Assembly: GCA_036003705.1 (NCBI GenBank)
Contig: DASYSE010000109.1
Span: 1 to 24,544 of the forward strand
Length of the DNA: 24,544 bases
DNA from: CALGFH01 sp036003705
GTDB taxonomy: Bacteria > Actinomycetota > CALGFH01
Direction of reading: 5' to 3'
The translations under genes were made by a program, and so were the position numbers. This document shows positions 1 through 6,713 of the stretch, piece by piece (positions within the stretch are counted from its first letter, which is position 1; each line of letters starts with the position of its first letter). The notes beneath the pieces are model-generated. The model made no database searches and was not told the origin of the DNA. It saw only the letters and a list, made by a program, of their open reading frames with translations.

Positions 1-321
1 GCGGTGCTGGGCCAGCGGAGGTTTCGGTTGGACTTGGCCGTCGTCGTGGGAGGTGGTTGAGCAGTGGCTAGGTCGGCCGCGTGGCTGGCCAGGATGGGCC
101 GGATGCGCGTGAGGATCGCCCGTTGGTAGACGAGTGGGGTGCGCAGCGAGGTGACGACTACACTCCGTGGTCATCGTGGGAGGCCTAGGGTCGAGTCGCC
201 TGGTCGCTGCGAGCCTCTCTGGCTGGACTGCGACGTGCGCTCGCGGCCGCAGTGCGGCCGCGACATGCAGTGAGCGCCGCCAGCTTGACGCCAACGACGC
301 TCTGACCTGCAAGGTTGAGGG
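1..321. other. Left-edge region without a supportable gene
   Basis: No convincing gene was found in this stretch on either strand. Plus-strand frames entering from the left edge stop at 60, 71 and about 107 and resemble nothing I recognise. Two minus-strand frames stay open to the left edge. One runs straight through the tRNA gene and the other has no ATG, GTG or TTG start, so neither is called. The only clear structure is the perfect hairpin at 241-263, listed separately. A 10-base string TCGTGGGAGG occurs twice (about 44-53 and 174-183), which may be chance. Confidence 0.5.
241..263 (-). terminator. Perfect GC hairpin downstream of tRNA-Ala
   Basis: Two perfectly complementary 10-base arms, TCGCGGCCGC and GCGGCCGCGA, are separated by the three bases AGT. 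The hairpin lies about 58 bases beyond the 3' end of the minus-strand tRNA-Ala. It has no following T-run, so a Rho-independent terminator of the T-less actinobacterial type is an inference. It could instead be a protein-binding palindrome. Confidence 0.4.
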
Positions 322-395
322 TGGAGGTGAGGGGATTTGAACCCCTGGCTTCCTCCGTGCGAGGGAGGCGCTCTGCCGGACTGAGCTACACCCCC
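322..395 (-). tRNA. tRNA-Ala (anticodon CGC)
   Basis: Read on the minus strand this is a complete 74-base cloverleaf. The acceptor arms GGGGGTG and CACCTCC pair over seven positions, including the G3:U70 wobble that is the known identity element of alanine tRNAs. The anticodon loop CTCGCAC lies between CCTCC and GGAGG and gives anticodon CGC, reading GCG codons. The T-arm is AGGGG-TTCAAAT-CCCCT and the discriminator base is A. The CCA tail is not encoded, since CCC follows. A TGGTACCAT extended -10 lies just upstream. The gene stands alone, with no other tRNA nearby. Confidence 0.95.
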
Positions 396-410
396 GAGTG
401 AGCGAGTCGG

Positions 411-419
411 ATGGTACCA
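411..419 (-). promoter_or_regulatory. Extended -10 element for tRNA-Ala
   Basis: On the minus strand this reads TGGTACCAT, a TGn-TAnnnT extended -10. It would place transcription start about 8-9 bases before the tRNA. No good -35 hexamer is visible 16-18 bases further upstream. The same TACCAT hexamer precedes ispE and tRNA-Gln in this window, which supports the call. Confidence 0.45.
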
Positions 420-668
420 GACGGTCGTTGCGGGTCGGTGCCGGCGGACGGGTCGTGATCGACCGGGGTGGGATATGGAGGGGCCTGGCGTCGGCCAGGC
501 GTTCCAGGTCGTCCGCAGTTTCCAGCATCACAAGGGCCGGACGCCGGCTCAGCCACCCGTCGCGGATGCCACTCGAGGTGACACAGCAGGTCGTTGGCGG
601 AGACCGGCGAGTCCGAGACGCTTGGCTCGACGAGGCCCAGTCCTCTCGGCCGGAACCGGGCAGGCAGG

Positions 669-1577
669 TCAGTCGCAGGCGACGGTCTCGGGGACCTGAT
701 CGAGCTGGCGCTGGCGGGGGGCGAACAGGCGCCCCTGGACGAGGGCGACGCCGAGCACCACGATCAGGCTGCCGATGACCAGCCGAAGGGTGAACGGCTC
801 GCCGAGGACGAGGACGCCCGCGGCCACCGCGACCAGGGGCACCAGGTAGGTCACCAGGGAGGCGAAGGTGGCCCCGCTCTCCTGCAGGGTGCGGTAGTTG
901 AGCAGGTAGGCGTAGCCGGTGCCAAGGGCACCCAGCAGGACCAGGCAGAGCAGGGCGACGGGGCCCAGGTCGACCCGGCCGGCGGCGACGTCGACGGCGG
1001 CCACCGGGGTCAGGACGACGGTCGCGCACAGCAGTTGGCCGAACGACAGCTGCAGGGCGGACAGGCCGGTGGTGAAGCGGTTGGCGTAGGCGAACCCGAA
1101 GCCGTAGCCGGCGCCGGCCAGCACCACCGCCATGCAGCCGAGCAGGGAGGTGCCGGCGAGGTCGCCGCCACCGACCCCGGCGACCACGGCCACCCCCAGG
1201 AAGCCGATGGCCACGCCGGCCAGCTGGGGCGGGCGCAGCCGCTCGCCGAGCAGGCCGGCCGCGAACCCAGCCGCGAACAGCGGCGTGCAGGCGTTGAGGA
1301 CCGCGGCCAGGGCCGAGCTGATGTGCTGCTCGCCCCAGCCGATCAGGATGAACGGCACGACGCTCATGGTCAGGCCGAGGACCAGCAGGTGGCCCCAGTG
1401 GCGGCGTTCCGGCAGCCGCTCACCGCTTCGGCGCAGGAACACCACCAGCACGGCCAGGCCGAGGGCGATCCGGCCCCAGGCGAGGAAGGTCGGCGGGGCA
1501 TCCTCGAGGATGACCTTGATGAACAGGAACGACCAGCCCCAGATGAAGGCCAGCAGGATCAGGCGTCGCACGGGCAC
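669..1577 (-). CDS. EamA/DMT-family permease
   Basis: An inner-membrane transporter of the drug/metabolite superfamily, about 302 residues, with the ten hydrophobic segments and internal duplication of two EamA repeats. The first segment begins almost at the N-terminus (LILLAFIWGWSFLFIKVIL), containing the family-typical WG.SF. motif. The second repeat starts near LLGCMAVVLAGAGYGFGFAY. Members export amino acids, metabolites or drugs, and the substrate cannot be told here. The frame is open 45 codons further upstream to 1712, but that extension is hydrophilic and unlike the family. I therefore place the start at GTG 1577, with GTG 1571 as an alternative. Neither has a strong Shine-Dalgarno. 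A TAGCCT hexamer at 1617-1612 could be its -10. It is divergent from the SDR gene across an inverted repeat at 1659-1676. Confidence 0.85.
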   Translation of the reverse strand: MPVRRLILLAFIWGWSFLFIKVILEDAPPTFLAWGRIALGLAVLVVFLRRSGERLPERRHWGHLLVLGLTMSVVPFILIGWGEQHISSALAAVLNACTPLFAAGFAAGLLGERLRPPQLAGVAIGFLGVAVVAGVGGGDLAGTSLLGCMAVVLAGAGYGFGFAYANRFTTGLSALQLSFGQLLCATVVLTPVAAVDVAAGRVDLGPVALLCLVLLGALGTGYAYLLNYRTLQESGATFASLVTYLVPLVAVAAGVLVLGEPFTLRLVIGSLIVVLGVALVQGRLFAPRQRQLDQVPETVACD

Positions 1578-1658
1578 CCCGGTAAGAGGTCGGGAAGGGA
1601 GGCTGGATTCCAGGCTACTCCCACTCCAACACGGCGCCCGGTCTGCCGGTTTCATTAA

Positions 1659-1701
1659 GTCAACAGGTTCGTTGACAAAATTGCGCGAGCGGGCGCACCA
1701 T
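1659..1701 (+). promoter_or_regulatory. Divergent control region with inverted repeat and SDR promoter
   Basis: GTCAAC (1659-1664) and GTTGAC (1671-1676) form a perfect 6-base inverted repeat with a 6-base spacer in an AT-richer island. The right arm overlaps a consensus -35 TTGACA (1672-1677). This is followed after 18 bases by CACCAT (1696-1701), a plausible -10 for the SDR gene. The left arm reads TTGACT on the minus strand, facing the DMT permease, though no clear -10 follows at the right distance. The arrangement suggests an operator controlling one or both genes. No regulator gene is present next to it. Confidence 0.4.
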
Positions 1702-1738
1702 GCCGGCAGCATCCTCGTGGAGCGATGGAGGTCTCGAG

Positions 1739-2488
1739 ATGACCCGGCCTGCCGCCGGCCGTCTGGCCGGAACGACCGCCCTTGTGACCGGCGCCTCCCA
1801 GGGGCTGGGCCGCGCCGTCGCGCTGGCCTACGCCCGCGAGGGCGCCGATCTGGTCATGGTCGCCAGGCGCCCCGAGCCGCTGGAGCGGGTCAGGGCCGAG
1901 GCGGAGGGGCTGGGGGCCAGGGCGGTGGTGGTCACCGCCGACGTCGGCGACCCCGACGACGTCGAGCGGGTCGCGGCCGCGGCCCTCACCGCCTTCGACC
2001 AGGTCGACGTGCTGGTCAACAACGCCTCGGAGCTCGGCCCGACACCCATGCCCTACCTGCTGGACACCGACCCCGACGCGCTGCGCCGGGTCCTCGACGT
2101 GAACCTGCTCGGGCCCTTCCTGCTCACCAGGGCCCTGCTCGGTCCCATGCTGGCCGCCGGGCGGGGGAGCGTGATCAACGTCTCGAGCGACGCCGGGATC
2201 GTCGGCTACCCGGGCTGGGGCGCCTACGGGGTGTCCAAGGCGGCGCTCGACCAGATGACCCGGATCTGGGCCAGCGAGCTGGACGGCAGCGGGGTCCGGG
2301 TCAACAGCGTCGACCCGGGCGACATGGCCACGGCCATGCACGCGGCCGCCCTGCCTGACGACGACCCGTCCACCCTGGCCCGTCCCGAGGACCGCACCGA
2401 GGTGTTCGTCCGCCTGGCCGCCGGCGGCGACGGCGACGCCAGCGGCCAGCGCCTGGAAGCGGCCGAGTTCGCCGCGGCCGAAGCCTAG
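1739..2488 (+). CDS. SDR-family NAD(P)-dependent oxidoreductase
   Basis: A classical short-chain dehydrogenase/reductase of 249 residues, the family's usual length. Visible signatures are the TGASQGLG cofactor loop (17-24), ARR after beta-2 (42-44, suggesting NADP preference), the NNAS motif (94-97), N122, S150 and the YGVSK catalytic motif (Y163, K167). The N-S-Y-K tetrad is therefore complete. The start is ATG 1739, because GGAGG at 1727-1731 sits seven bases before it. The upstream ATG at 1700 lies inside the predicted promoter. The substrate cannot be told from sequence; FabG-like or sugar/alcohol dehydrogenase activity are both possible. It ends eight bases before the QueA-like gene, so the two probably share a transcript. 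Confidence 0.9.
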   Translation: MTRPAAGRLAGTTALVTGASQGLGRAVALAYAREGADLVMVARRPEPLERVRAEAEGLGARAVVVTADVGDPDDVERVAAAALTAFDQVDVLVNNASELGPTPMPYLLDTDPDALRRVLDVNLLGPFLLTRALLGPMLAAGRGSVINVSSDAGIVGYPGWGAYGVSKAALDQMTRIWASELDGSGVRVNSVDPGDMATAMHAAALPDDDPSTLARPEDRTEVFVRLAAGGDGDASGQRLEAAEFAAAEA

Positions 2489-2496
2489 GACGACCG

Positions 2497-3669
2497 GTGC
2501 GCAGCGCGGTCCGCTTCACCCTCCCGCCGGAGCTGGAGGCGACGGCACCGCCGGAGGCCAGGGGCCTGCGCCGCGACCATGTCCGCCTGCTGCTGGTCCA
2601 CCGGGATTCCGGGTCGGTCGAGCACCACCGGTTCCACCAGCTGCCCTGCCTGCTGGAGCCGGGCGACCTGCTGGTGGTCAACGACTCCCGCACCCTGCCG
2701 GCCAGCCTGCTCGGCCGCACCGCCGCCGGCGCACCCCTGGAGATCCGCCTGGCCGCCCGCGACGTCGCCGGACCGGCCGGCGGGCCGGACCGCCCCGACG
2801 ACGAGGCGCGCTGGGCGGCCTTGCCGCTGGGCGTGCCGCTGGATGGGCGCGACCCGGCCCTGGTCCCAACCGATGCCCGGCCGGCGGCGCCGCCGCTGGA
2901 AGCTGGGGAGCGGCTGGTCTTCGCCGGCGGGCTGACCGCGAGCGTGCTCGGCCACCACCAGGAGGCTGCGCGCCTGGTCTGGCTGGTCTTCGACGCCGGC
3001 GGTGAGCGGTTGGCCGAGGCGCTGCACCGCGCCGGCAGGCCGGTCCGCTACGCCTACGTTCCCCGACCCTGGCCGCTGCACCACTACCAGACCCTGTTCG
3101 CGGCCACCCCCGGCTCGGCCGAGATGGCCAGCGCCGGCCGCCCGTTCACCCTCCAGACGCTCAGGGACCTGCGCGACCGGGGGATCGGGCTGGCCACCAT
3201 CAGCCTGCACGCCGGGCTGTCGACCTACGGCGACCCGGCCACCGACCAACGCTTCGTGCCCGCCGAGCGGTACCTGGTGCCGGAGGCAACCGCGGCGGCG
3301 GTCGCCGGTCGCCGGGCGTCCGGCGGCAGGGTGGTCGCGGTCGGCACCACCGTGGTCCGGGCGCTGGAGACCGCCGCCGCCGGCGGCACCGTGCGGGCCG
3401 GTGCCGGGGTGACCCGGCTGCGCATCGGGGCCGGGCACCGGCTGCTGGCCGTCGACGGCCTGTTGACCGGCCTGCATGAGCCAGAATCCAGCCATCTCGA
3501 CCTGCTGGCCGCCTTCGTCGACCGGGCCGGCCTCGACCGGGCCTACGCCTCCGCGCTGCACGAAGGCTACCTGTGGCACGAGTTCGGCGACGTGTGCCTG
3601 CTGCTCCCGGACCGCCGTCAGCTTGCGGCCGACGACTGCCTCGGCAGCTGTGCGGAGTTGCCTGCTTAG
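2497..3669 (+). CDS. QueA-like SAM:tRNA ribosyltransferase-isomerase, divergent
   Basis: A 390-residue protein related to QueA, which transfers the ribosyl part of SAM to 7-aminomethyl-deazaguanine in tRNA during queuosine synthesis. Family hallmarks are LVVNDSRTLPA (59-69), HHYQTLFA (195-202), SLHAGLSTYG (236-245), VGTTVVRALE (282-291) and a C-terminal ESSHLDLLAAF and FGD segment. The family's usual AAPTAGLHF stretch is replaced by AEMASAGRPF, and the protein is longer than typical QueA (about 340-360). This matches an actinobacterial QueA-like subgroup that I remember as common in organisms without obvious queuosine genes, so its reaction is uncertain. No tgt, queC, queD, queE or queF is in the window. 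It starts at GTG 2497, with AGG seven bases upstream overlapping the SDR stop, consistent with an SDR-queA operon. Confidence 0.8.
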   Translation: MRSAVRFTLPPELEATAPPEARGLRRDHVRLLLVHRDSGSVEHHRFHQLPCLLEPGDLLVVNDSRTLPASLLGRTAAGAPLEIRLAARDVAGPAGGPDRPDDEARWAALPLGVPLDGRDPALVPTDARPAAPPLEAGERLVFAGGLTASVLGHHQEAARLVWLVFDAGGERLAEALHRAGRPVRYAYVPRPWPLHHYQTLFAATPGSAEMASAGRPFTLQTLRDLRDRGIGLATISLHAGLSTYGDPATDQRFVPAERYLVPEATAAAVAGRRASGGRVVAVGTTVVRALETAAAGGTVRAGAGVTRLRIGAGHRLLAVDGLLTGLHEPESSHLDLLAAFVDRAGLDRAYASALHEGYLWHEFGDVCLLLPDRRQLAADDCLGSCAELPA

Positions 3670-3687
3670 ATCGCCTTGATTTAGATT
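3658..3687 (+). promoter_or_regulatory. Possible promoter for the membrane CBM-like gene
   Basis: TTGCCT (3658-3663) and TAGATT (3682-3687) are separated by 18 bases. This would start transcription near 3694, just after the queA stop and upstream of the inverted repeat at 3716-3738. The -35 is a moderate match only. Confidence 0.35.
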
Positions 3688-3715
3688 CCTGGACTTGCGG
3701 GTGTGCCTGAACAGG

Positions 3716-3738
3716 GCGCTTAGGTTGACGGTAAGCGC
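3716..3738 (+). promoter_or_regulatory. Inverted repeat in the leader of the CBM-like gene
   Basis: GCGCTTA and TAAGCGC are perfect 7-base arms with a 9-base spacer that contains TTGACG. The repeat ends four bases before the GGAGGA ribosome-binding site at 3743-3748. As DNA it could be an operator. As RNA it would be a hairpin next to the ribosome-binding site, which could modulate translation. Confidence 0.35.
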
Positions 3739-3755
3739 TCGTGGAGGACAACTCC

Positions 3756-4550
3756 ATGGATCGGGCGGAGCCCCGGCAGACGGCGGACGAGGTTCCGACG
3801 AGCCCTGAGCGGACGACGGCGGATCCAATCGACCCTGGCCTCGCCGCGGGCGAGCAGCTCGCCCTGCCGGCGCCCGCGGAGCCGGACCGGCCGCGTGGCC
3901 GCCATGAGGCACCGCGGCGGGTGGTGGGCGCCCCGGCGGTCGCGGCCATCGCCGTCGTCATCGTGTCGGTGGCGGTCGCCGCCGTGCTCGCCACCCGGCT
4001 GATCAGCTCGGCCGACCCGGCGTCTGATCCCTCGACCGTCACCCCGGCCTCCACCGCCCCGGCGGAGGCCGGGCCGACCTCGCGGCCGCCGGGGGCGGGG
4101 GCGTACGGCAACCTGGTCGTCAACTGGAGCTTCGAGCAGGACCTGAACGGCTGGCAAGTGCTCGGCGTGGCCGACATCAGCCGGGAGCCGCACGGCCGGA
4201 CCTCGGGGTCGTCCGCCTCGGTGCGGGCCCGCGGGCCGCAGCCCGGCCGGATCGGTCTCGCCCTGCCGGGGGTGGTCCCGTCCGCGGCCAGGGGCGACCG
4301 CTACGTCGCCTCGGCCTGGATCCGCTCGACCGCGCCCGGCCAGCAGGTCACGGTCCGGCTGGTCGGCTCCGGCGGGAAGGCGGAGAGCTCGCGCACCACC
4401 ACGACCACGTTGCCCGGCCTTGCCTGGCGACGGGTCATCGTCGACCACACCGTCGCCAGCGCCACCCGTCTCGCGCTGGAGATCACCGCCGACGGCGTGC
4501 CCGCCGGCGACGCGCTGCTGGTCGACGAGGTCATCGTTCGGCTGGGATAG
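3756..4550 (+). CDS. Membrane-anchored protein with exported carbohydrate-binding-like domain
   Basis: A 264-residue protein with three parts. Residues 1-55 are acidic, proline-rich and probably cytoplasmic and disordered. A single hydrophobic helix spans about 57-80. After a Ser/Thr/Pro linker, residues 119-264 look like a beta-sandwich module of the CBM4/9 or CBM22 type. It begins NLVVNWSFEQDLNGWQ, the classic N-x-x-FE-x(n)-W opening, and ends with DALLVDEVIVRLG, a typical last strand. The module would sit outside the membrane and bind sugar or cell-wall polymer. No catalytic domain is seen. The start at ATG 3756 is fixed by GGAGGA seven bases before it. A GTG at 3741 overlaps that site and is rejected. 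The stop is 28 bases before the binding-protein gene, so the two may be co-transcribed. Confidence 0.7.
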   Translation: MDRAEPRQTADEVPTSPERTTADPIDPGLAAGEQLALPAPAEPDRPRGRHEAPRRVVGAPAVAAIAVVIVSVAVAAVLATRLISSADPASDPSTVTPASTAPAEAGPTSRPPGAGAYGNLVVNWSFEQDLNGWQVLGVADISREPHGRTSGSSASVRARGPQPGRIGLALPGVVPSAARGDRYVASAWIRSTAPGQQVTVRLVGSGGKAESSRTTTTTLPGLAWRRVIVDHTVASATRLALEITADGVPAGDALLVDEVIVRLG

Positions 4551-4578
4551 CGGCCGGGACAGTTGGAGGAGATCAAGG

Positions 4579-5766
4579 ATGGCACGAGCCGGCAAGCAAG
4601 ACCGCGAGCTGAACATGCTCGTGGGACCACCCGGCCCGCCCGACCCGCGGGTCGGGCGGCGTAGCTTCCTGCAGGTGGCCGGCCTGCTGGCGGCGGCCGG
4701 AGCGGCCGGCTACGCCGGTGGCACCGTCGCCGGACTCGGCCAGGACGACGAACCGTCGGTCGCGCCCGCCGCCGGCCAGCCGACGCCGGGCAACCGTCGC
4801 AACGAGCGGCTGCTCAACATCTACAACTGGTCGACTACATCGACGACCGCACCATCCCGCTGTTCCAGGCCCTCACCAACCTCCGCATCAACTACGACGT
4901 CTTCTCCTCCAACGAGAACCTGCTGGCCAAACTGCGAGCCGGCCCCACCACCTACGACATCATCGTCCCGACCAGCTGGTTCGTCCCCACCTACCTGCGC
5001 CTGGACCTGATCGAGCCGCTGCACCAGGAGCTCATCCCCAACCTCACCAACATTGACCGGGAGTTCGTCGAGACCGACTACGACCCCGGCAACCGCTACA
5101 CCGTTCCCTGGCAGTGGGGCACGACCGGGATCGGCTTCAACCGCGCCCGGGTGCCAGGCGGCAAGGTCGACTCCTGGGCGTCGGTGTACGAGCCGTCCGC
5201 CACCGCCAGCGGACGGGTGTCGCTGCTGCGCGAGGTGACCGACCTGATCGGCTCCACCCTGATCTACCTCGGCAAGAGCACCAACTCCACCAGCGACGCC
5301 GACCTGGCCGAGGTCGTCAAGCTCATCCGCTCGATCAAGCCGAGGCTCAAGAGGTTCAGCAGCGACACCTACATCGACGAGCTGGCCGCCGGCGAGACCT
5401 GGCTCGCCCAGGGATGGAGCGGCGACGTGTTCCAGGCCCAGGACCAGAACCCGGACGTCAGCTATGTGATCCCCAAGGAGGGCTCACTGCGGTTCGTGGA
5501 CGTCATGTGCATCCCCAAGGGCGCCCCCCACGCCGGCAACGCCGCCCCGCTTCATGAACTACGTGCTCCACCCCAAGGTGCAGGCCCGCATCTCCAAGTA
5601 CGTGAGCTACGGCACGCCGGTGTCGCTGGCCAAGCCGCTGCTGCCTTCCGACCAGACGACCGACCCGGCGATCTACCCGCCGGCCTCGACCAAGCTGTCG
5701 ATCGTCACCCTCACCGGCCAGAAGCTCGAGAAATGGCAGGCCGCGTACGACAAGATCCTGGCGTAG
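4579..5766 (+). pseudogene. PotD-type polyamine ABC transporter binding protein, twice frameshifted
   Basis: Assembled across frames, this is a full-length extracellular solute-binding protein of about 395 residues in the spermidine/putrescine (PotD/PotF) family. It starts at ATG 4579 with GGAGGA eight bases upstream. A Tat signal (RRSFLQVAG followed by an Ala/Gly-rich core) is visible, then LLNIYNW. One base is missing near 4830-4834: tgg-tcg-act should read tgg-tcg-gac. The next frame carries YDVFSSNENLLAKLRAG, YDIIVPTSWFV, VPWQWGTTGIGFN, SDTYIDELAAGE and YVIPKEGS. A surplus C in the CCCC run at 5546-5549 restores the first frame for FMNYVLHP to the stop. No permease or ATPase gene is adjacent. 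The net length change is zero and coding is intact between the breaks. Sequencing or assembly errors are therefore as likely as real decay. Confidence 0.8.
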
Positions 5767-5781
5767 ACCCGGGGGCGGTGC

Positions 5782-5810
5782 TTGAGCCCCCCCGGACCCC
5801 CGCGTAGCCT
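5782..5810 (+). promoter_or_regulatory. Promoter of rsmI, probably leaderless
   Basis: TTGAGC (5782-5787) and TAGCCT (5805-5810) are separated by exactly 17 bases. The rsmI ATG follows after six bases (5817) with no Shine-Dalgarno, so transcription would start at or next to the A of the ATG. Confidence 0.55.
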
Positions 5811-5816
5811 TCCTGT

Positions 5817-6665
5817 ATGAAGGAAGGCAAGCTGGTGGTCTGCGGCACCCCGATCGGCAACCTTGAGGACGCCTCGCCCCGGCTGGCCAGGGCGCTGGCC
5901 GAGGCCGACCTGGTCGCCTGCGAGGACACCCGCCAGACGCGCAAGCTGCTGGCCCACCTGGGCGTGCAGACCCGGATGACCAGCTACCACGAGGTCGGCG
6001 AGCGCGAGCGGGCCCAGGAGCTGGCCGACCGGGTCGCCGCCGGGACCCGGCTGGCGCTGGTCACCGACGCCGGCATGCCCGCGGTGTCCGACCCGGGCTA
6101 CCACCTGGTCGCCGCCTGCCTGGCCAGAGGCCTCCCGGTCGAGGTCGTCCCCGGTCCCAGCGCCGCCATGGCCGCCCTGGTGGTCAGCGGGCTGCCGTCG
6201 GACCGGTTCTGCTTCGAGGGGTTCCTGCCCCGCCGAGCGGGCCAGCGCGACCGGCGCCTGGCCGAGCTGGCCACCGAGCCGCGCACGATGGTGTTCTTCG
6301 AGGCGCCCCACCGGGTCCTGGCCACCCTGGCCGCGATGGCCGAGGCGCTCGGCTCCGACCGGGCCTGCGCGGCCGTCCGCGAGCTGACCAAGCTCCATGA
6401 GCAGGTGCTGCGGGGGCCGCTGGCGGAGGTGCGCGACCGGCTCGCCGCCCAGGGCCCACGGGGCGAGCTGACGCTGGTGGTTGCCGGAGCCTCCGCGGCC
6501 GACCGGGCCGCGGCCGACCCGGCCGACCTGGCCGCCGAGGTCGCCGCCCTGGTCCAGGACGGGGCCAGCACCAAGGACGCCATCACCGCCGTGGCCAAGG
6601 CCGCCGGCACCGCTCGGCGGACCGTCTACCAGGCAGTGCTCGACGCCCGGGGCAGAGCCGGATGA
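5817..6665 (+). CDS. rsmI: 16S rRNA (cytidine-1402-2'-O)-methyltransferase RsmI
   Basis: The enzyme methylates the 2'-O of C1402 in the decoding centre of 16S rRNA using SAM. The 282-residue length is normal for the family. The tetrapyrrole-methylase fold is shown by GTPIGNLEDAS (10-20), ACEDTRQTRKLL, LVTDAGMPAVSDPGY, VPGPSAAMAAL, FEGFLPRR and FFEAPHRV, all in the family order. A C-terminal helical domain carries the typical STKDAITAVAKAAGTARRTVY segment. The start is ATG 5817. There is no Shine-Dalgarno, but a -35/-10 pair ends six bases upstream, so it is probably leaderless. It heads the housekeeping block, followed 48 bases later by metG, the usual actinobacterial neighbour. Confidence 0.95.
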   Translation: MKEGKLVVCGTPIGNLEDASPRLARALAEADLVACEDTRQTRKLLAHLGVQTRMTSYHEVGERERAQELADRVAAGTRLALVTDAGMPAVSDPGYHLVAACLARGLPVEVVPGPSAAMAALVVSGLPSDRFCFEGFLPRRAGQRDRRLAELATEPRTMVFFEAPHRVLATLAAMAEALGSDRACAAVRELTKLHEQVLRGPLAEVRDRLAAQGPRGELTLVVAGASAADRAAADPADLAAEVAALVQDGASTKDAITAVAKAAGTARRTVYQAVLDARGRAG

Positions 6666-6674
6666 TGCTAGCCT
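6666..6674 (+). promoter_or_regulatory. Extended -10 element before metG
   Basis: TGCTAGCCT is a TGn-TAnnnT extended -10, identical in its hexamer to the rsmI -10. No -35 is evident. It would start transcription near 6681, about 33 bases before the metG GTG. It overlaps the last rsmI codons at its left only by a few bases. Confidence 0.4.
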
Positions 6675-6713
6675 GATTGCCTCAGTCCCGCCCCCCGAAA
6701 GGCCAGTCGCGCG

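Noticed and set aside
1..170. Second minus-strand open frame with G/C-rich third positions running off the left edge
   Set aside because: After its upstream stop at 171-173 it has no ATG, GTG or TTG within the window, and the peptide is not recognisable. It could be a gene fragment but cannot be supported.
1..528. Minus-strand frame open from ATG 528 through to the window edge
   Set aside because: It reads straight through the tRNA-Ala gene and the perfect hairpin. Such long open frames are common in DNA this rich in G and C, and the translation matches no family I know.
398..668. Plus-strand reading frames between tRNA-Ala and the permease stop
   Set aside because: They are arginine-rich out-of-frame translations without ribosome-binding sites or family resemblance. 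One continues antisense into the permease gene.
1700..1738. ATG 1700 as start of the SDR gene
   Set aside because: It overlaps the likely -10 element and has no ribosome-binding site. ATG 1739 has a GGAGG seven bases upstream and gives the usual SDR N-terminus.
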